Assembly (NCBI RefSeq): GCF_021155765.1
Contig: NC_060111.1
Span: 6,978,481 to 7,042,480, forward strand
Reading direction: 5' to 3'
Source of the DNA: Diprion similis
Taxonomy: Eukaryota > Arthropoda > Insecta > Hymenoptera > Diprionidae
Length of the DNA stretch: 64,000 bases
In this document: positions 13,292-25,235 of the stretch, piece by piece
How the letters are laid out: every line of letters begins with the position of its first letter
How positions within the stretch are numbered: the first letter of the stretch is position 1
The notes under the pieces: model-generated
Told to the model about the DNA's origin: nothing
The model's database searches: none
Seen by the model: the letters and a program-made list of their open reading frames with translations, nothing else
Made by a program: the position numbers and the translations under genes

Positions 13292-13863
13292 TCCGTGTTC
13301 AAAGCGATTTTCTTGTTTTTCGTTCCGTTATACGTAAATGCGTAGAATTTTTGTGTGTTTTTCTCTTTCAGAGAATATTTTCAATTCAGTCTAGTTGATG
13401 GAAATTATCCGAATTGACTATATAATATTATTGTCCGGGTGTACTGAATTATCGAAAAACGTTTGAAATGAAAGGAGATTGTTTAAAATTCTTGTGAATC
13501 AAATGAACTGAATATATATATATATATTTATACAGTTATACATTAGATTTTAACGAATATAAAATAATTGATTGAAAAATCAATTCGACACTTTATGTAC
13601 AGCAGGTATTAAAAATGTTTCTACCACACTTGCGCATATCAGGTATTGTAATGTGTATGTATATATATATATATATGTGTGTATTGTAAGCGGGTGAAAA
13701 TGTTCGATACTAATTCAATGAAGATTCCTTATTTACCCAGGACTGTGGGGGTGAAAATCGATATACCACCGATATGTTTGAGCTTGAGCAGTGAAAGGAA
13801 TGAGGCGATTCGCGAAGAACGAGGTCTTCCGTTTAACACCGGATGTATATATGTGTATGTATA
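10401..13863. other. Intergenic AT-rich stretch
   Basis: No gene recognised. The 154-codon plus-strand frame at 12881-13345 begins in a GC-richer patch but runs into Leu-rich and Tyr/Ile microsatellite translation, so only its first 60-70 codons could be real, and nothing about them is familiar. Also holds a GA microsatellite (12675-12730) and a TA tract (about 13252-13288). Confidence 0.5.
12675..12730. repeat. GA microsatellite, 56 bp
   Basis: A pure AG/GA dinucleotide run. Confidence 0.95.
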
Positions 13864-14485
13864 TTAGGGTGGCGTAAGAAACCGAATATTTTTTTCTTTT
13901 TGAGTCTCGTGTGACAAAATGTTAGTTTTTGATGTTTTAAGAGCCCGTTCCAAAGGACAGTTCAAAAGAAAATTTTTAAGAGGTCGCTCCAAATTTTTTA
14001 AAATGTCAAAAATCGTCAAAAAATTAAATTATAAAAATTGTAATATCAGTACTTTGTTTGATTTTTAATTCATGTCGTGGTGTATTGTTATCGATTCTTT
14101 CTTTCTAAATTAAAGAAAAAAAAATTATGAAATTTTAATATGAATATTAAAAGTTCGCTCGAAAAGATCTAAAGAAATGCAAGAAAAAATTGAAAAAAAA
14201 ATTATGAGCGACCTTTCAAAGTTCAAATTTTGAACTGAAACTTTCGGAAACTTACTTTTTTTTTTTTTGTCTATAAAATTGTACCGTAACGAGAAAAGAA
14301 CTTAAAAAAAAAAAAAAAATCAATTTGTGACGATTTCTGACGTTTTAAAAACTGTGGAGCGACCTTTTGAAATTTTTTTTTTTACTGTCCTTTGGAGTGG
14401 GCTCTTAAAACATCAAAAACTAACATCTTGTCACTCTAGACTCGAAAAAAAAAAAAAAATAGACGGTTTTTTTGCGCCACCCTAA
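13864..14485. mobile_element. Inverted-repeat element, TTAGGGT family A, 622 bp
   Basis: Starts TTAGGGTGGCGTAAGAAACC and ends GCGCCACCCTAA. Inner inverted blocks carry GTCTCGTGTGACAAAATG and TTTTGATGTTTTAAGAGCCC. The middle (TTCATGTCGTGGTGTATTG) is in the opposite orientation to copies at 16696 and 59974. It is non-autonomous. Confidence 0.88.
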
Positions 14486-16695
14486 TGTACATAGAGCTAC
14501 CGAGGGTGGTACTGGGAGTCTACCAATCTCCCTTTATATAGAAATTATAGAGGTGCGATAACCAGGCCCGAGATTAGCATACTCATTTGTTTATTCAGAA
14601 GCTCGGAAAGAGCGTTATAGCATGTCGCTAAATGCCTCATACCTGTACCTTCGTTTCCCTTATAATTCCTTATTCAAATATATGCAGATGGAGGTGTGAC
14701 GAATATAATTACTGTGGTTAGCAGTGAGGCTTAGAGGGGGGACTCGACGCTTACGCAGAGATGACATGCATTAACGTCTGCATCGGGATAATGCGCGTCG
14801 AGGATGTGCATTGGGAGCTAAAGTTACGGAAGAAAGATTTAAGAAGAAAAGATTTGAAAAATCTGAAACGGTATTATTTCAGTCAGAGGTACAGTATTAA
14901 TTTGGCGATGGAGAAAAATTCAAAATATCAGTCTTCCGTAACGCGCATTTTAGAGTTTTAAACTTTTTTTTTTTTTTTCTCGTCGTGAAAACAAATTGGC
15001 TTAAAACTGAATTTTTTAAGTACATTATATATTTTTCGTCGATTTGAGAATTTAATTCACAGACCGAATATATAGAGTTAACAAGCTAAACGATTTAGGT
15101 TTTAGTAACTCACTAGAACTGGGGAAATTTTAGGGGGAAAATCGGTTTTAGGTCCTGGAAAATCTGGAAATTTGTTGGAAGTTTTTTTTTTCCCAAAAAA
15201 TTTGTCAGAACGAATGTCAGAACATCAACAGAAATTATCAACAATTAGAGGCATGGTTATATGATTATAATAAAGTTCAGATAAATCTACTCTGGTGATT
15301 GTAATTCGATTCTAATGTTTTCGGGCTAATTTTACTCACTGACCATGATTGTCTGGAAAACATTCAAGAAGTTTTACATTGCGGTAAGGTTAATTATATA
15401 TAGCGTGCAAATGTTCATCATTCAGTCTTTGACCATCTCTGTTATACAATAGTGAACAAAATAAGTTTGAAAAACATTTAAAATCTGATAAAAAAAAACC
15501 ACAAAAAATTTTTATCAAGTTTAGACTTCGAATCGCGATACCATTTCCCCGATTGTCGATATCTGATTGTAAACTTAAACTCGTGTTATTCGTAAATCTC
15601 CTCAGATTCATTTTCGCTACATACATATTTCATCGATGCTGCAAATAAAATTTCTGAAAGTTTTTCAAGACTTTTTTCTATCTACGTTTCCAATTTTTTT
15701 ATTCAGACGATCAAGCCGAATTATGCTTAAACCTGTAGTCAGCGTTACAACTATAATTAATTACATTACTAGAACAATTAATGACTAAACGAAAAAAAAA
15801 AAAAAAAAAGTTGTAATAAAATTGAAATTAATTAACAATTAAAAACAAAATATTGTAATCATAATCGAAATAATAACTAAATGCAAGAGAAAATTGTAAT
15901 AAATTATACTCGGAATAATTAATAATTAAAGAAGAATTTATTAATCGTTTTGACTATAATCACAATTTTCTTTTGTAATTATTAATTATTTTGAATGTAA
16001 TTTTCAAAAAAAAAGAAAAAAAAAGAAGCACAAAAAAAATGTCTGTCAAATTCCGCGGAGCTTTTTTAACCACCGGAAATCGAATGACGGTCCGACCCAT
16101 GGACATATATCTGGATCATTAATTGTCTAGTAAAATCATCATTCGATTTAACTCTGATACCGCCGACCTGCCGTTTCAATATTCGCGCCCATCCCCCAAA
16201 CGCTACGTAGGTATGTACTATATATAACTATATAATTCAGCCCTCCCTCCCACCCTCGAATCGCTTTATCGGCGAAACAACATTCGCGAAACGTGCTACT
16301 CAGACCCTTCTTTAATCGCGTTATTTCCATTTCAATCTTATTCTTTCATCTCCGTTGAATTACCTTGCTTTTATTTGTTCATTTATTTATTCAGTTATTC
16401 GCTTTCCTCCATTTCACTCTCGTCGAAACACTTCAACACTCCGTTCTACTCCGTTTTTTTTTTTTTTTTCTCAAACTCTGCGTGGCAGTTGAAATAGACT
16501 CAGGTTACTTATAATGTAGAGAAGATAAAATATTACGCTATAACGCACATAAAACAACTTTTATATCATTCATATCGCATCGACGATTCTGTACCGTGAC
16601 CTTTACATTGTCAACATCATGTAATTCATTGGGAAAATTCGAATTTTTTTAATAAGTCCTTTAAGTGAGATATGCACGTGTAATATATATGTATA
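14486..16695. other. No gene seen
   Basis: AT-rich, with AAT-type degenerate repeats around 15720-16000 and poly(A)/poly(T) runs. Small frames have no recognisable content. Confidence 0.55.
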
Positions 16696-17275
16696 TTGGG
16701 GTGGCGCAAAAAAAACCGACAATTTTTTTTTTTTTTTTCTTATCGAGTCTCGTGTGACAAAATGTTAGTTTTTTATGTTTTAAGAGCCCACTACAAAGGA
16801 CAGTTCAAGAAAAAAAAAAAATTTAAGAGGTCGCTCCACATTTTATAAAACGTCAGAAATCGTCAAAAATCGATTTTTTTTTTTTTTAATTTTTTTTTCT
16901 CGTTACGGTATAATTTTATAGACAAAAAAAAAATAAGTTTCCGAAAGTTTCAGTTCAAAATTTGAATTTTGAAAGGTCGCTCATAATTTTTTTTCAATTT
17001 TTTTGAGCATTTCTTTAGATCTTTTCGAACGATCTTTTATAAAATTTCATAAATTTTTTTTCTTCAATTTAGTAAGAAAGAATCGATAACGATACACCAC
17101 GACATGAATTAAAAATCAAACAAAATACTGAAAATATAATTTTTTTAATTTAATTTTTTGACGATTTTTGACGTTTTAAAAAATTTGGAGCGACCTGTTA
17201 AAATTTTTTTTTTTGAGCTGTCCTTTGGAATGGGCTGTTAAAACATCAAAAACTAATATTTTTTCACACGAGACT

Positions 17276-17325
<50 letters not shown>

Positions 17326-17349
17326 AGTCACTTTTTTTGCGCCACCCGT
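16696..17349. mobile_element. Inverted-repeat element, TTAGGGT family A, about 654 bp
   Basis: Starts TTGGGGTGGCGCAAAAAAAA and ends GCGCCACCC. The right terminal repeat is expanded by a 48-nt poly(A) run at 17277-17324. The internal sequence matches the 59974 copy in the same orientation. Confidence 0.88.
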
Positions 17350-18354
17350 ATATACCCTATGAAATAAAATTGCAAAACTTGACTGTCCTCAGATCGAATT
17401 AATTGAACTGTTTAAGAACCATGATTCTCTATTTCGATTATAACAATTTTGCCTGCTTTTGAATGCACTTTGCAGTACGACGGCACCGATTTGCAGTAAC
17501 GAGTTTAGTTTTCCGCGGTAAAAAAAATAATAATTATCTGAACATCTGTAACGATTTTCGTTTTTACAGTTCACCCTCACATCAGCTATTCGACTTTAAA
17601 AACTCTCACTTGTCATCTTCGTGAATTCGAATATTTGATGCTTCCGTTCTGCGGTGTCTGTCTCACTTTCATCTTCCATCGGAAAGTCACGTATCCATCC
17701 ACACGAAGCCAAGAGAGTGCTTTGCGCTTCTTCAATCCCATTTATTCCTCTCTTTTTCGTTGGTTCGAAAGAATTTAGAAAGCAGAGTTGTTCATTAGCC
17801 ACTTATGACTTAAGGCGTTCAACTTTGTCAAATTTGTCTCGCTGCGTTAATGCCCACGGTGGGCACTATATACATAGTACAGCTAGAATGCTTTTCGAGA
17901 AGCGAAAAGGATTCGACGAGGGGGACACGAGGCACCCAGCACGAGGAAGTATGAGACTTGAGAAAGACCGATCGTTAAATACCTGGCCAACCGGCAACAT
18001 AAGAGCGTCTCCTCGCGTTTCTTTGGAACGGAGATAATTCTCGGTCTGTCGGAAGCAGATATTCCTGCCTCGTTAACGCGACTCGTGTACCACCAACCCC
18101 AACCTCGTGGTGTCACCGTCTTCCTACTCTTGTAAATACGACGCGGGAGGTGGAGGGATATCACGCGGCGGCGGTGTTTATAATGGGAAGCCCTCATGGG
18201 CCTCTTCATTATTAGTTTACATGTGGTTCAAACTCGGTGATCCATGAAACCCGGCGAACAAATCGACGCGCGTTGACTCTTTGATCGTTGATTGCTTTAA
18301 TCGGCCTCTCAACTCTCAACGCGTACTTCAGCACAAGCTGCTCACTTAATCTTA
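17350..18354. other. Intergenic, moderately GC-rich, no recognised gene
   Basis: Overlapping frames on both strands at about 17650-18210 (127 aa plus, 108 aa minus) are not recognisable and have no splice structure I would trust. Confidence 0.45.
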
Positions 18355-18358
18355 TTAA

Positions 18359-19262
18359 GGGGGTATTCTGGTCTAGAAACTTAAATTTTAGGCATTTTTC
18401 AAACTAGGGTAAGAAAAAAAAATTAAAAACATTTTCACCATCCATTTTTTTACATGATTTTTATCGATATTTGAAGAATATGAAATTTTTTTTTTTTTTT
18501 TTTTTTTTTAAATCAAAAAATTGTCGAAATACAGGCCGGTGAAGTGGGGGCTACAAAAAAAAAACGGTGCTCCCTGGTCGACATGATTCCATCCCTTGTA
18601 GTGATCTAACACAAACAAATTAAAAAAATTCTTCATTAGTAAAGATGTCGCTATCGGATTGACCTTTGACGAAGAAAAAAAAAATTCACGAAATGGCGTC
18701 GACATAAAGGAAAACATTTCTTTTACCCCCTTTTTATGACCTTTTCGAATTTTTTAAGAAATACTTAAAATTCAAATTTTCCAAAATCCAAGGCAGGAGC
18801 GATATAGAGATATATAACAAAGATTTTCATCAAATTTCAAAGGAATCGGTAAGGTAGAACTTGGGAAATCATGACAACCACCTCGAAAAAAGTAGTTTTG
18901 AGAAAAACGCGTTTGAAGTTTGAGAAACAATCCCAGTAGAATGACTCAGATAATAATATTTAACACCCACTTTGGATTAATCGGCGATCCCAGATCCATA
19001 CATTGGGCCTTCTTCTTTTTCATAAGCAATGTCTCGCGAAATTCTTTCTGCAAACCGAGTTGTTCTGCCTTCTTTTGAAGCAGCAGAAGCTCGCAGTTCA
19101 GAGCGATAAATTCTAACTTCGTTACGTCTGTAAATCCACTGTATCTCCGAAAATAATTAGAATTTTGAAAAATCCGTTTAAGGGCATAGTTTTGAGGGTC
19201 CAAACTTCGAAAATATGCAGAAAAAAATCGATTTTTTCAACTTTCTAAACCAGAATACCCCC
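18359..19262 (-). mobile_element. TTAA-flanked non-autonomous element, copy 1 (904 bp)
   Basis: Ends are GGGGGTATTCTGGTCTAGAA and its complement, flanked on both sides by TTAA (18355-18358, 19263-19266). That is the target-site signature of piggyBac and Kolobok transposons. It is the inverted relative of 20021-20901. An open frame at 18946-19203 on the minus strand is shared with that copy. Confidence 0.85.
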
Positions 19263-19266
19263 TTAA

Positions 19267-20016
19267 GGACCAATGGGGACCACAGTTATACGCGATGGTA
19301 ATTTAAGTGTACGAAGAAACGCGATTAGGATAACCTAAGATGTCGACTCTTCGAAACTTTGAAATTATCTAAGTCTGGTGTTTTTGATCCGATTTCAATG
19401 TTTTTTTTGCTTTTGCTTCTTTTTGTTCACCGTCTTGTACGGATTTTAATTCGGTCATGTTCGTCTCCGACAAGCCAAGCCTGCGAGGTTAGCTTCGATC
19501 CTCCTCCTGGCTCTGAAACATCCTCAAGGATCGAGAGAAGGACCGTCTTTGTGACGCCTGCAGGAAGTCGCTCTGCCAGTATTAGTCTCAACCTTAATGA
19601 AAACAAATGAAGAGCGGCACAATTAGGCCTCGCCTGAGGGCTGCGAGGGTCGGTTTCTGCCGACATAAGGTATCCCAACGGCTGTGAGAGGGTTGGGAAT
19701 AAATTCCAGGGGGCAGGGCTCTGTTTGTTATTCTACGTCCCTGTAGCGTGCCGCCTACGTAAGCTGAACTGCATGAAGTTTGCTTGATCGCAAGATCGTT
19801 GCTTGAATTATTGAGGCGTAGTAACGTTGCAGCGATGAGACCCCAAGCCATCATAAACGACATCAAAGCTCGAGGACCAGCAGACCACAGATTCTGCTGA
19901 AACCATGGCATCGCAAATGTTCCTTTGCTCCAAAACACGGAGCTTCCGATGTGTAGTTTCATCCATCGAGACTTCTTCCGTTCGATTTACGAACCATTGG
20001 GTTGTCAGAAATTCGC
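19267..20016. other. 750 bp spacer between the two inverted TTAA elements
   Basis: GC-richer than the elements, with minus-strand frames at 19594-19962 and 19427-19678. I recognise no domain, and the frames overlap each other, so no gene is called. Confidence 0.4.
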
Positions 20017-20020
20017 TTAA

Positions 20021-20901
20021 GGGGGTATTCTGGTCTAGAAATTTGAAAAAATCGATTTTTTTGTGCACATTTTCGAAGTTTAGACGCTCAAAAATATGCC
20101 CTTAAACGGATTTTTCAAAATTCGAATTATTTCCGGAGATACAGTGGATTTACAGATGTAACGAAGTTAGAATTGATCGCTCTGAACTGCGAGCTTCTGC
20201 TGCTTCAAAAGAAGGCAGAACAGTTCGGTTTGCAAAAAGAACTTCGCAAGACATTGCTTATGAAAAAGAAGAAGGTCCAATGTATGGATCTGGGATCGCC
20301 GATTAATCCAAAGTGAGTATTAAATATGATTATCTGAGTCATTCTACTGGAATTGTTTCTCAAACTTCAAACGCGTTTTTCTCAAAACTACTTTTTTCGA
20401 GGTAGTTGTCATGATTTCTCAAGTTCTACCTTACCGATTCCTTTGAAATTCGATGAAAATCTTTTTTATATATCTCTCTATCGCTCCTGCCTTGGATTTT
20501 CGAAAATTTTAATTTCCAGTATTTTTAAAAAATTCGTAAAGGTCAAAAAAAGGGGGTAAAAGAAATGTTTTTCTTTATGTCGACGCCATTTCGTGATTTT
20601 TTTTTTTTTTTTTCTTTGTCAAAGGTCAATCCGATAGCGACATCTTTACTAATGAAGAATTTTTTTAATTTGTCCGTTTTAGATCACTACAAGGGTTGGA
20701 ATCATGTCAACCAGGGAGCACCGTTTTTTTTATAGCCCCCACTTCACCAGCCTGTAATTCGACGATTTTTCAATTTTTTTTTATGTTCTTCAAATATCAA
20801 TAAAAATCATATAAAAAAATGGATGGTGAAAATGTTTTTCATTTTTTTTATCCTAGTTTGAAAAATCCCTAAAATTTAGGCTTTTAGACCAGAATACCCC
20901 C
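20021..20901 (+). mobile_element. TTAA-flanked non-autonomous element, copy 2 (881 bp)
   Basis: Begins GGGGGTATTCTGGTCTAGAA and ends in the complement, with TTAA at 20017-20020 and 20902-20905. It carries an open frame at about 20083-20315 (residues such as YALKRIFQNSNYFRRYSGF) that is also in copy 1. A TTTAG acceptor at 20083 and an AA|GTGAGT donor at 20312 frame it like an exon. Confidence 0.85.
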
Positions 20902-20905
20902 TTAA

Positions 20906-22470
20906 CGTGTACTTCACACTCTATGGCTCTGAACCGATGATCCATATGATCATATTTCCAATTTCCCGCCTAGTCGCGCATGTGCAGTGGGTCGATTTGT
21001 GGAATGGAGTGGGATTTTGGTGATCCAGAAGCCCTCTGGCCTATTTGCTGTTTCATATACTCTCCTTGGGAGTGTCCTTGGTTTACCAAAATAAATATAT
21101 ATCTGCCCGGGCTACGGTCAGGCCAGCGAAATTCAAGATGACGAGGATATTTGACCCTCCCCCGGGGATAAGGGCGAGTTTTCTTTCCTGCGGCACAAGA
21201 CTGGATGAAAAAAAAAAGAGAAGAAAACAAAAAATAAGAACAATTTTTGACGGGAGGTCGTGCATCGAAACGTGAATACATATGTGGACGTATATATATT
21301 CGGACAGCCATATTGTCCCCGGCGAATTCGTGTCGCGTCGCAAAGCAGTTGTTCGCGAAATCACCGTGAAATAAAATCTTCTGCAGATATGAAAAATGGA
21401 TGGTACCTACAACGAGAAGGAAATTCTCGAGTAGAAAATTCCTTATTCAAATATTACGCATAATATTGGATATTGACATATAGTAGGCAAATGGATTTTC
21501 CAAGTGAGCTCGGATTTCGCCAAAGCACGTGTCTCAGCTGCCGTGGAGAACACGGAGGCCATGTACCATATAACTACTTGCACCTGCCGTGAAGATAGCC
21601 GCATGAAATCGCTCGGCGTTACTCTCCGGTGCCGCTTTCGACTGCAGAATGTTAAAACGATCTCGAACTCGCGGTGGAATTACCCAGGTGTTAACTTACC
21701 CCCGAACCTTCGTACATTATTATACCCACATGTAAAGTCGAGGGAACGCTAGAGTCTCGCAGAGAGTTTCATACTGCGGGTACAATGCAGCCAACGCCCA
21801 TTGTTAAAGTCCTCGAGGTTCTGTAATATCGAAAAGGGGATTCGTTACCGCGTTTCGGTGATGATTATTAATGAACGAGTACCATAGCTTGAATCCGAAG
21901 TATGGAGGAGGAGGAGGAAAAACCATTTGAGAATATCTAGAATGAGGAAGTATTCACTTGTTGAAATCGCAAAGCACTTTGGGAAGTGGTTGCTATGAAA
22001 TCACTCGAAATCACGTACGATTGCTTGAAATCGCTTGAAATCGCACTTGTGTTCCGCCTTGTTGAACTCTCAAAACACTTTGGAAAGTAGTCACTTTAAA
22101 ATGGCTTGAAATCGCATAAAAAAAACCTTATGAAATACTTTGAATTCACATTAAAATCGCTAAAAATTACTTGAAATCAGTTGGAATCATTGCAATCACT
22201 TGTCAGCCGATCTATCAGTGAATACTCCCTCGATCTAGAGCAATATAAATATTCTTCCCAATAGTGCCGAACACAAATGAAAAACGGTTTTACTGTGTGA
22301 TTGCAGAAATGAATTCGAGCAAATCCGCATAACATTGCACAATGAGGTATCCGAATGAGTTTGATAATGAAAAAAGGTTTCACGATTAGCGCGTTAAATG
22401 TTATTGATGTATGGTGTTTTCGCTTCGATTAGGATGAAAATTACCAAAAAATTCCATTAATTCCGTCAGA
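20906..22470. other. Intergenic, no recognised gene
   Basis: Small frames at 20970-21364 and 21504-21752 have no identifiable content. Around 21960-22200 the motif 'CACTTGAAATCGC' recurs in degenerate form. Confidence 0.5.
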
Positions 22471-22481
22471 TATATATATAC

Positions 22482-22512
<31 letters not shown>
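22471..22512. repeat. TA-rich microsatellite
   Basis: A TA tract abutting the truncated edge of the element at 22513. Confidence 0.85.
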
Positions 22513-23182
22513 CGTTTTGAATTATTGATATTGCATTGGAATTTGATTTTTTTCGATTCAATTCGCCCCATTCGATCTATTCCATTGAAATATCAGTAAT
22601 TCAAAGCATTTGATTCAATAAAGCATAATGTTTATTGGTTATATTAGATTAAAACGTTTAATTCAATAGAACATAAAAATTTTATACGTCAAGTAAGTTG
22701 AATTCCGATATCTCAAGAAATGTAAATCTGAGCATTTTGGTTTAACGGACCTTTCTTGTAGAAAATCAAATTTCCAACAAAGTTATTCATTACATTTTTT
22801 TGGTACAGTTAATCATTTTGGAGATAACAGCGAAAAAAGGAGAATCTTGGGTAAAAATCAACTTTAGTGCCCTGTACCACCTCACAAAAGTAACTTGCAC
22901 TTACGCCGTTCTAAACACTTTTAAAGATCGTTCAATTCTGCGTAATTTGCGACCAAGACCATTGTGATATCATAAAATTCCGCTGAGTTGTAGAGATTTG
23001 AAAAAAAAAAACGCTTCGATTCACGTGTATTTTATATGGGAAATCCTTTCACGCCCTGGGCGAGTACTTAATATTAATATTAAGGGCTATAACTTTTAGG
23101 GAATTATTTGTTCGACATATGGAACAAAATTTTCGATGGGGACTGAAAAAAAAAATGGTCGTTCAAAAAAAAATCACCCTAA
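22513..23182 (-). mobile_element. Truncated foldback element (half copy), TTAGGGTG family D
   Basis: It matches the reverse complement of 25236-25905, including CGCCCTGGGCGAGTACTTAA and the terminal ATCACCCTAA at 23182. The other end stops at a TA microsatellite, so one arm is missing. Non-coding. Confidence 0.8.
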
Positions 23183-25235
23183 TATATACATATATATATA
23201 TACAATATTTAGTACGACGAAAAATAACTGCCACGTAGGTAATTCTTTCTATTTTCAATCAAATGTTTATTAACAAAGATATATAGCAAGTTGAATACCG
23301 TGTGACGTCACGCGCAAAATTTCAAACTGCTATATATATCTGTTAACAAACATTGAACTGAAAGAAAACAAAAAAAGAAACAAATAAATAAATAAATAAA
23401 TAAATAATACGTGTCAATTATTTTATCGACCTAATGAAATTTCCGATTCAACGACCTAATTCTAACGTTCTTGGCCTGTTTTGCTTCATCTTAAAAACTC
23501 CGGCACCATCGGCTGGTGGTTCGCGTGTCAAGTATAACAGAGAAGGGATTATAATCGCAAGTGCGCCCGGCGTGCAGCGAAGAGAGTCGGCATGCTTAAA
23601 TTGCGTAAACTTCGAGGCGCCATTTATCAAAGGCCGCAAGCTCGCAGCGACAAAGTTCGTTTCACTTGAGCGGGGGCGAGCATTCACCTCGCATTCACCC
23701 CTCTCGCCATTTTCTCCGGCAAGCTCATCGCACGTACCTCTACCTCCTCCATAGGAGGTTACCGCAGGAGACTTTTTCCTTTTCGTCGAAATTTTCGCGC
23801 GGCGAAGTAGAGTGAATAAGTGCCCTATGCTCAGCGCAGCAACGACCCCTATTCTTTTTACCCCAGCGACGTCTTATACCCCCACAAGTTTTGCTAGGCA
23901 AACCAGTTCGCCACCTGACTTCGGCTCGAGTTTGAAGGAGTCGATAAAAACAGCGAGAAAAGAGTATTTCTCAAGCACTCGAATAGCCTCGAATTCTCGA
24001 TTAATCGTGAAAGGAAGCCCCTTGTTTTCAAAGGGGGTGGTTAACCCTTTGAGGGGCAGCGATGCACATTTGTACCACCTTTTTTCATTATTGCCGTTCC
24101 ATTTTCCAATACCTTTATACTTCTAAGTCGTTTCTAGTATCTTGAAGGTTCAAGCTAAAAGATACTTAAGGAAAAAAGTGGATATTTGTTTATTTATAAT
24201 TAATTATACTTAATTGAAACGCAAAAAACTCGTTTTTTTTCAGAATAAATTCAGCTGTTCTCAAACTAAGTGTCGAAACGCTTTGAAATTTTTTTCACAT
24301 ATTCTTCAGGTCTATCACTGCCTTATAAAATTTTTTCAGATTTTTCGTCTGGCTCAAATTAAAAAAAAAAAATTATCGAATTTTCTAAAAATCCAATTTC
24401 GAAGAAAAAAGTTTATGTTATGTACATCAGACATCAGAATCGTAATCAGCGAGCCTAAAAACCCTCTATACCAAATTTTGTACCGATTGAACGAAAAACC
24501 ACGAACTTAACCTAAAATAGTCACCATTTTGGGTCCACTATCTTGAATTTTCTAATTCTGACGTCAGAATCGTAATTAGCGAGCCCAAAAACCCTTGGAC
24601 CACCTATGATTTTGAAAATTTGTTCCATAGAAAAATGTGCCCCTCAAAATGCGGGGCGTAGAAGCCTAGATCAGCAAGGACATTAATTTGTCGTACAACG
24701 TGTATAACTGATGTACAATTGCTCTGCCCTAGGTACACGATCATGACTCTTGTCGAAGAAAACAAAGAGGGCAAGTGTGTATTGGGTATAATAGACGAGA
24801 TGAAAGAGGCTCTTGTTGTTTGGAGCAGGGCGAAAACAAATGGGTCCAATTCTAACATCGCGCAGCCAAGTGACGTCGGCGAGGCTATGAAAAGCCCTAA
24901 TTACCCAGATTAGAGTTTGAACGGTGTAATCGTTAGTCAAGCCTAACGAATCGAGGGTATAATTGGTTACAGCTATTGCATGCCGAATCCTCTTCTCAAG
25001 TGCAGGGTATGACTGAAGAGTCTTCACACTTCGCAGCGCCTACATATATAGAGCACAACAATCGAATCCATCTGGAGGCGAGAAAACAGATGTTGTGTAA
25101 TAATAATTTGTGGATACATAACCACCTACATTCACCGGTTAATCGTTACCCACAAAACACTCTGTAATTCCCACAATAATCGCATTACAATGCGACGTAA
25201 GAACCGGTTGCAGTCTAAACAGTGCATACATCAAT
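23183..25235. other. 2 kb segment bracketed by inverted family-D arms
   Basis: Contains an imperfect AAATAAAT tract (23380-23407), a short poorly convincing plus-strand frame at 23434-23754, two copies of the ~130 bp dispersed repeat (24300-24610), and minus-strand frames at 24604-24858 and 24683-25027 that I cannot assign. Confidence 0.45.
24300..24610. repeat. Two copies of a dispersed ~130 bp repeat
   Basis: CAGAATCGTAATCAGCGAGC at 24436 and CAGAATCGTAATTAGCGAGC at 24566 are 130 bp apart, each followed by CTAAAAACCCT or CCAAAAACCCT. The same core occurs near 2497 and, diverged and in reverse orientation, at 58.8-59.2 kb. Confidence 0.7.

Noticed and set aside
12881..13345. 154-codon plus-strand frame
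   Set aside because: The first part looks protein-like, but I recognise nothing. The second half is Leu-rich and Tyr/Ile repeat translation, and no adjoining exon was found.
24604..25027. Two overlapping minus-strand frames (84 and 114 codons)
   Set aside because: No recognisable motif, overlapping frames, and position between repeats. Not enough to call a gene.
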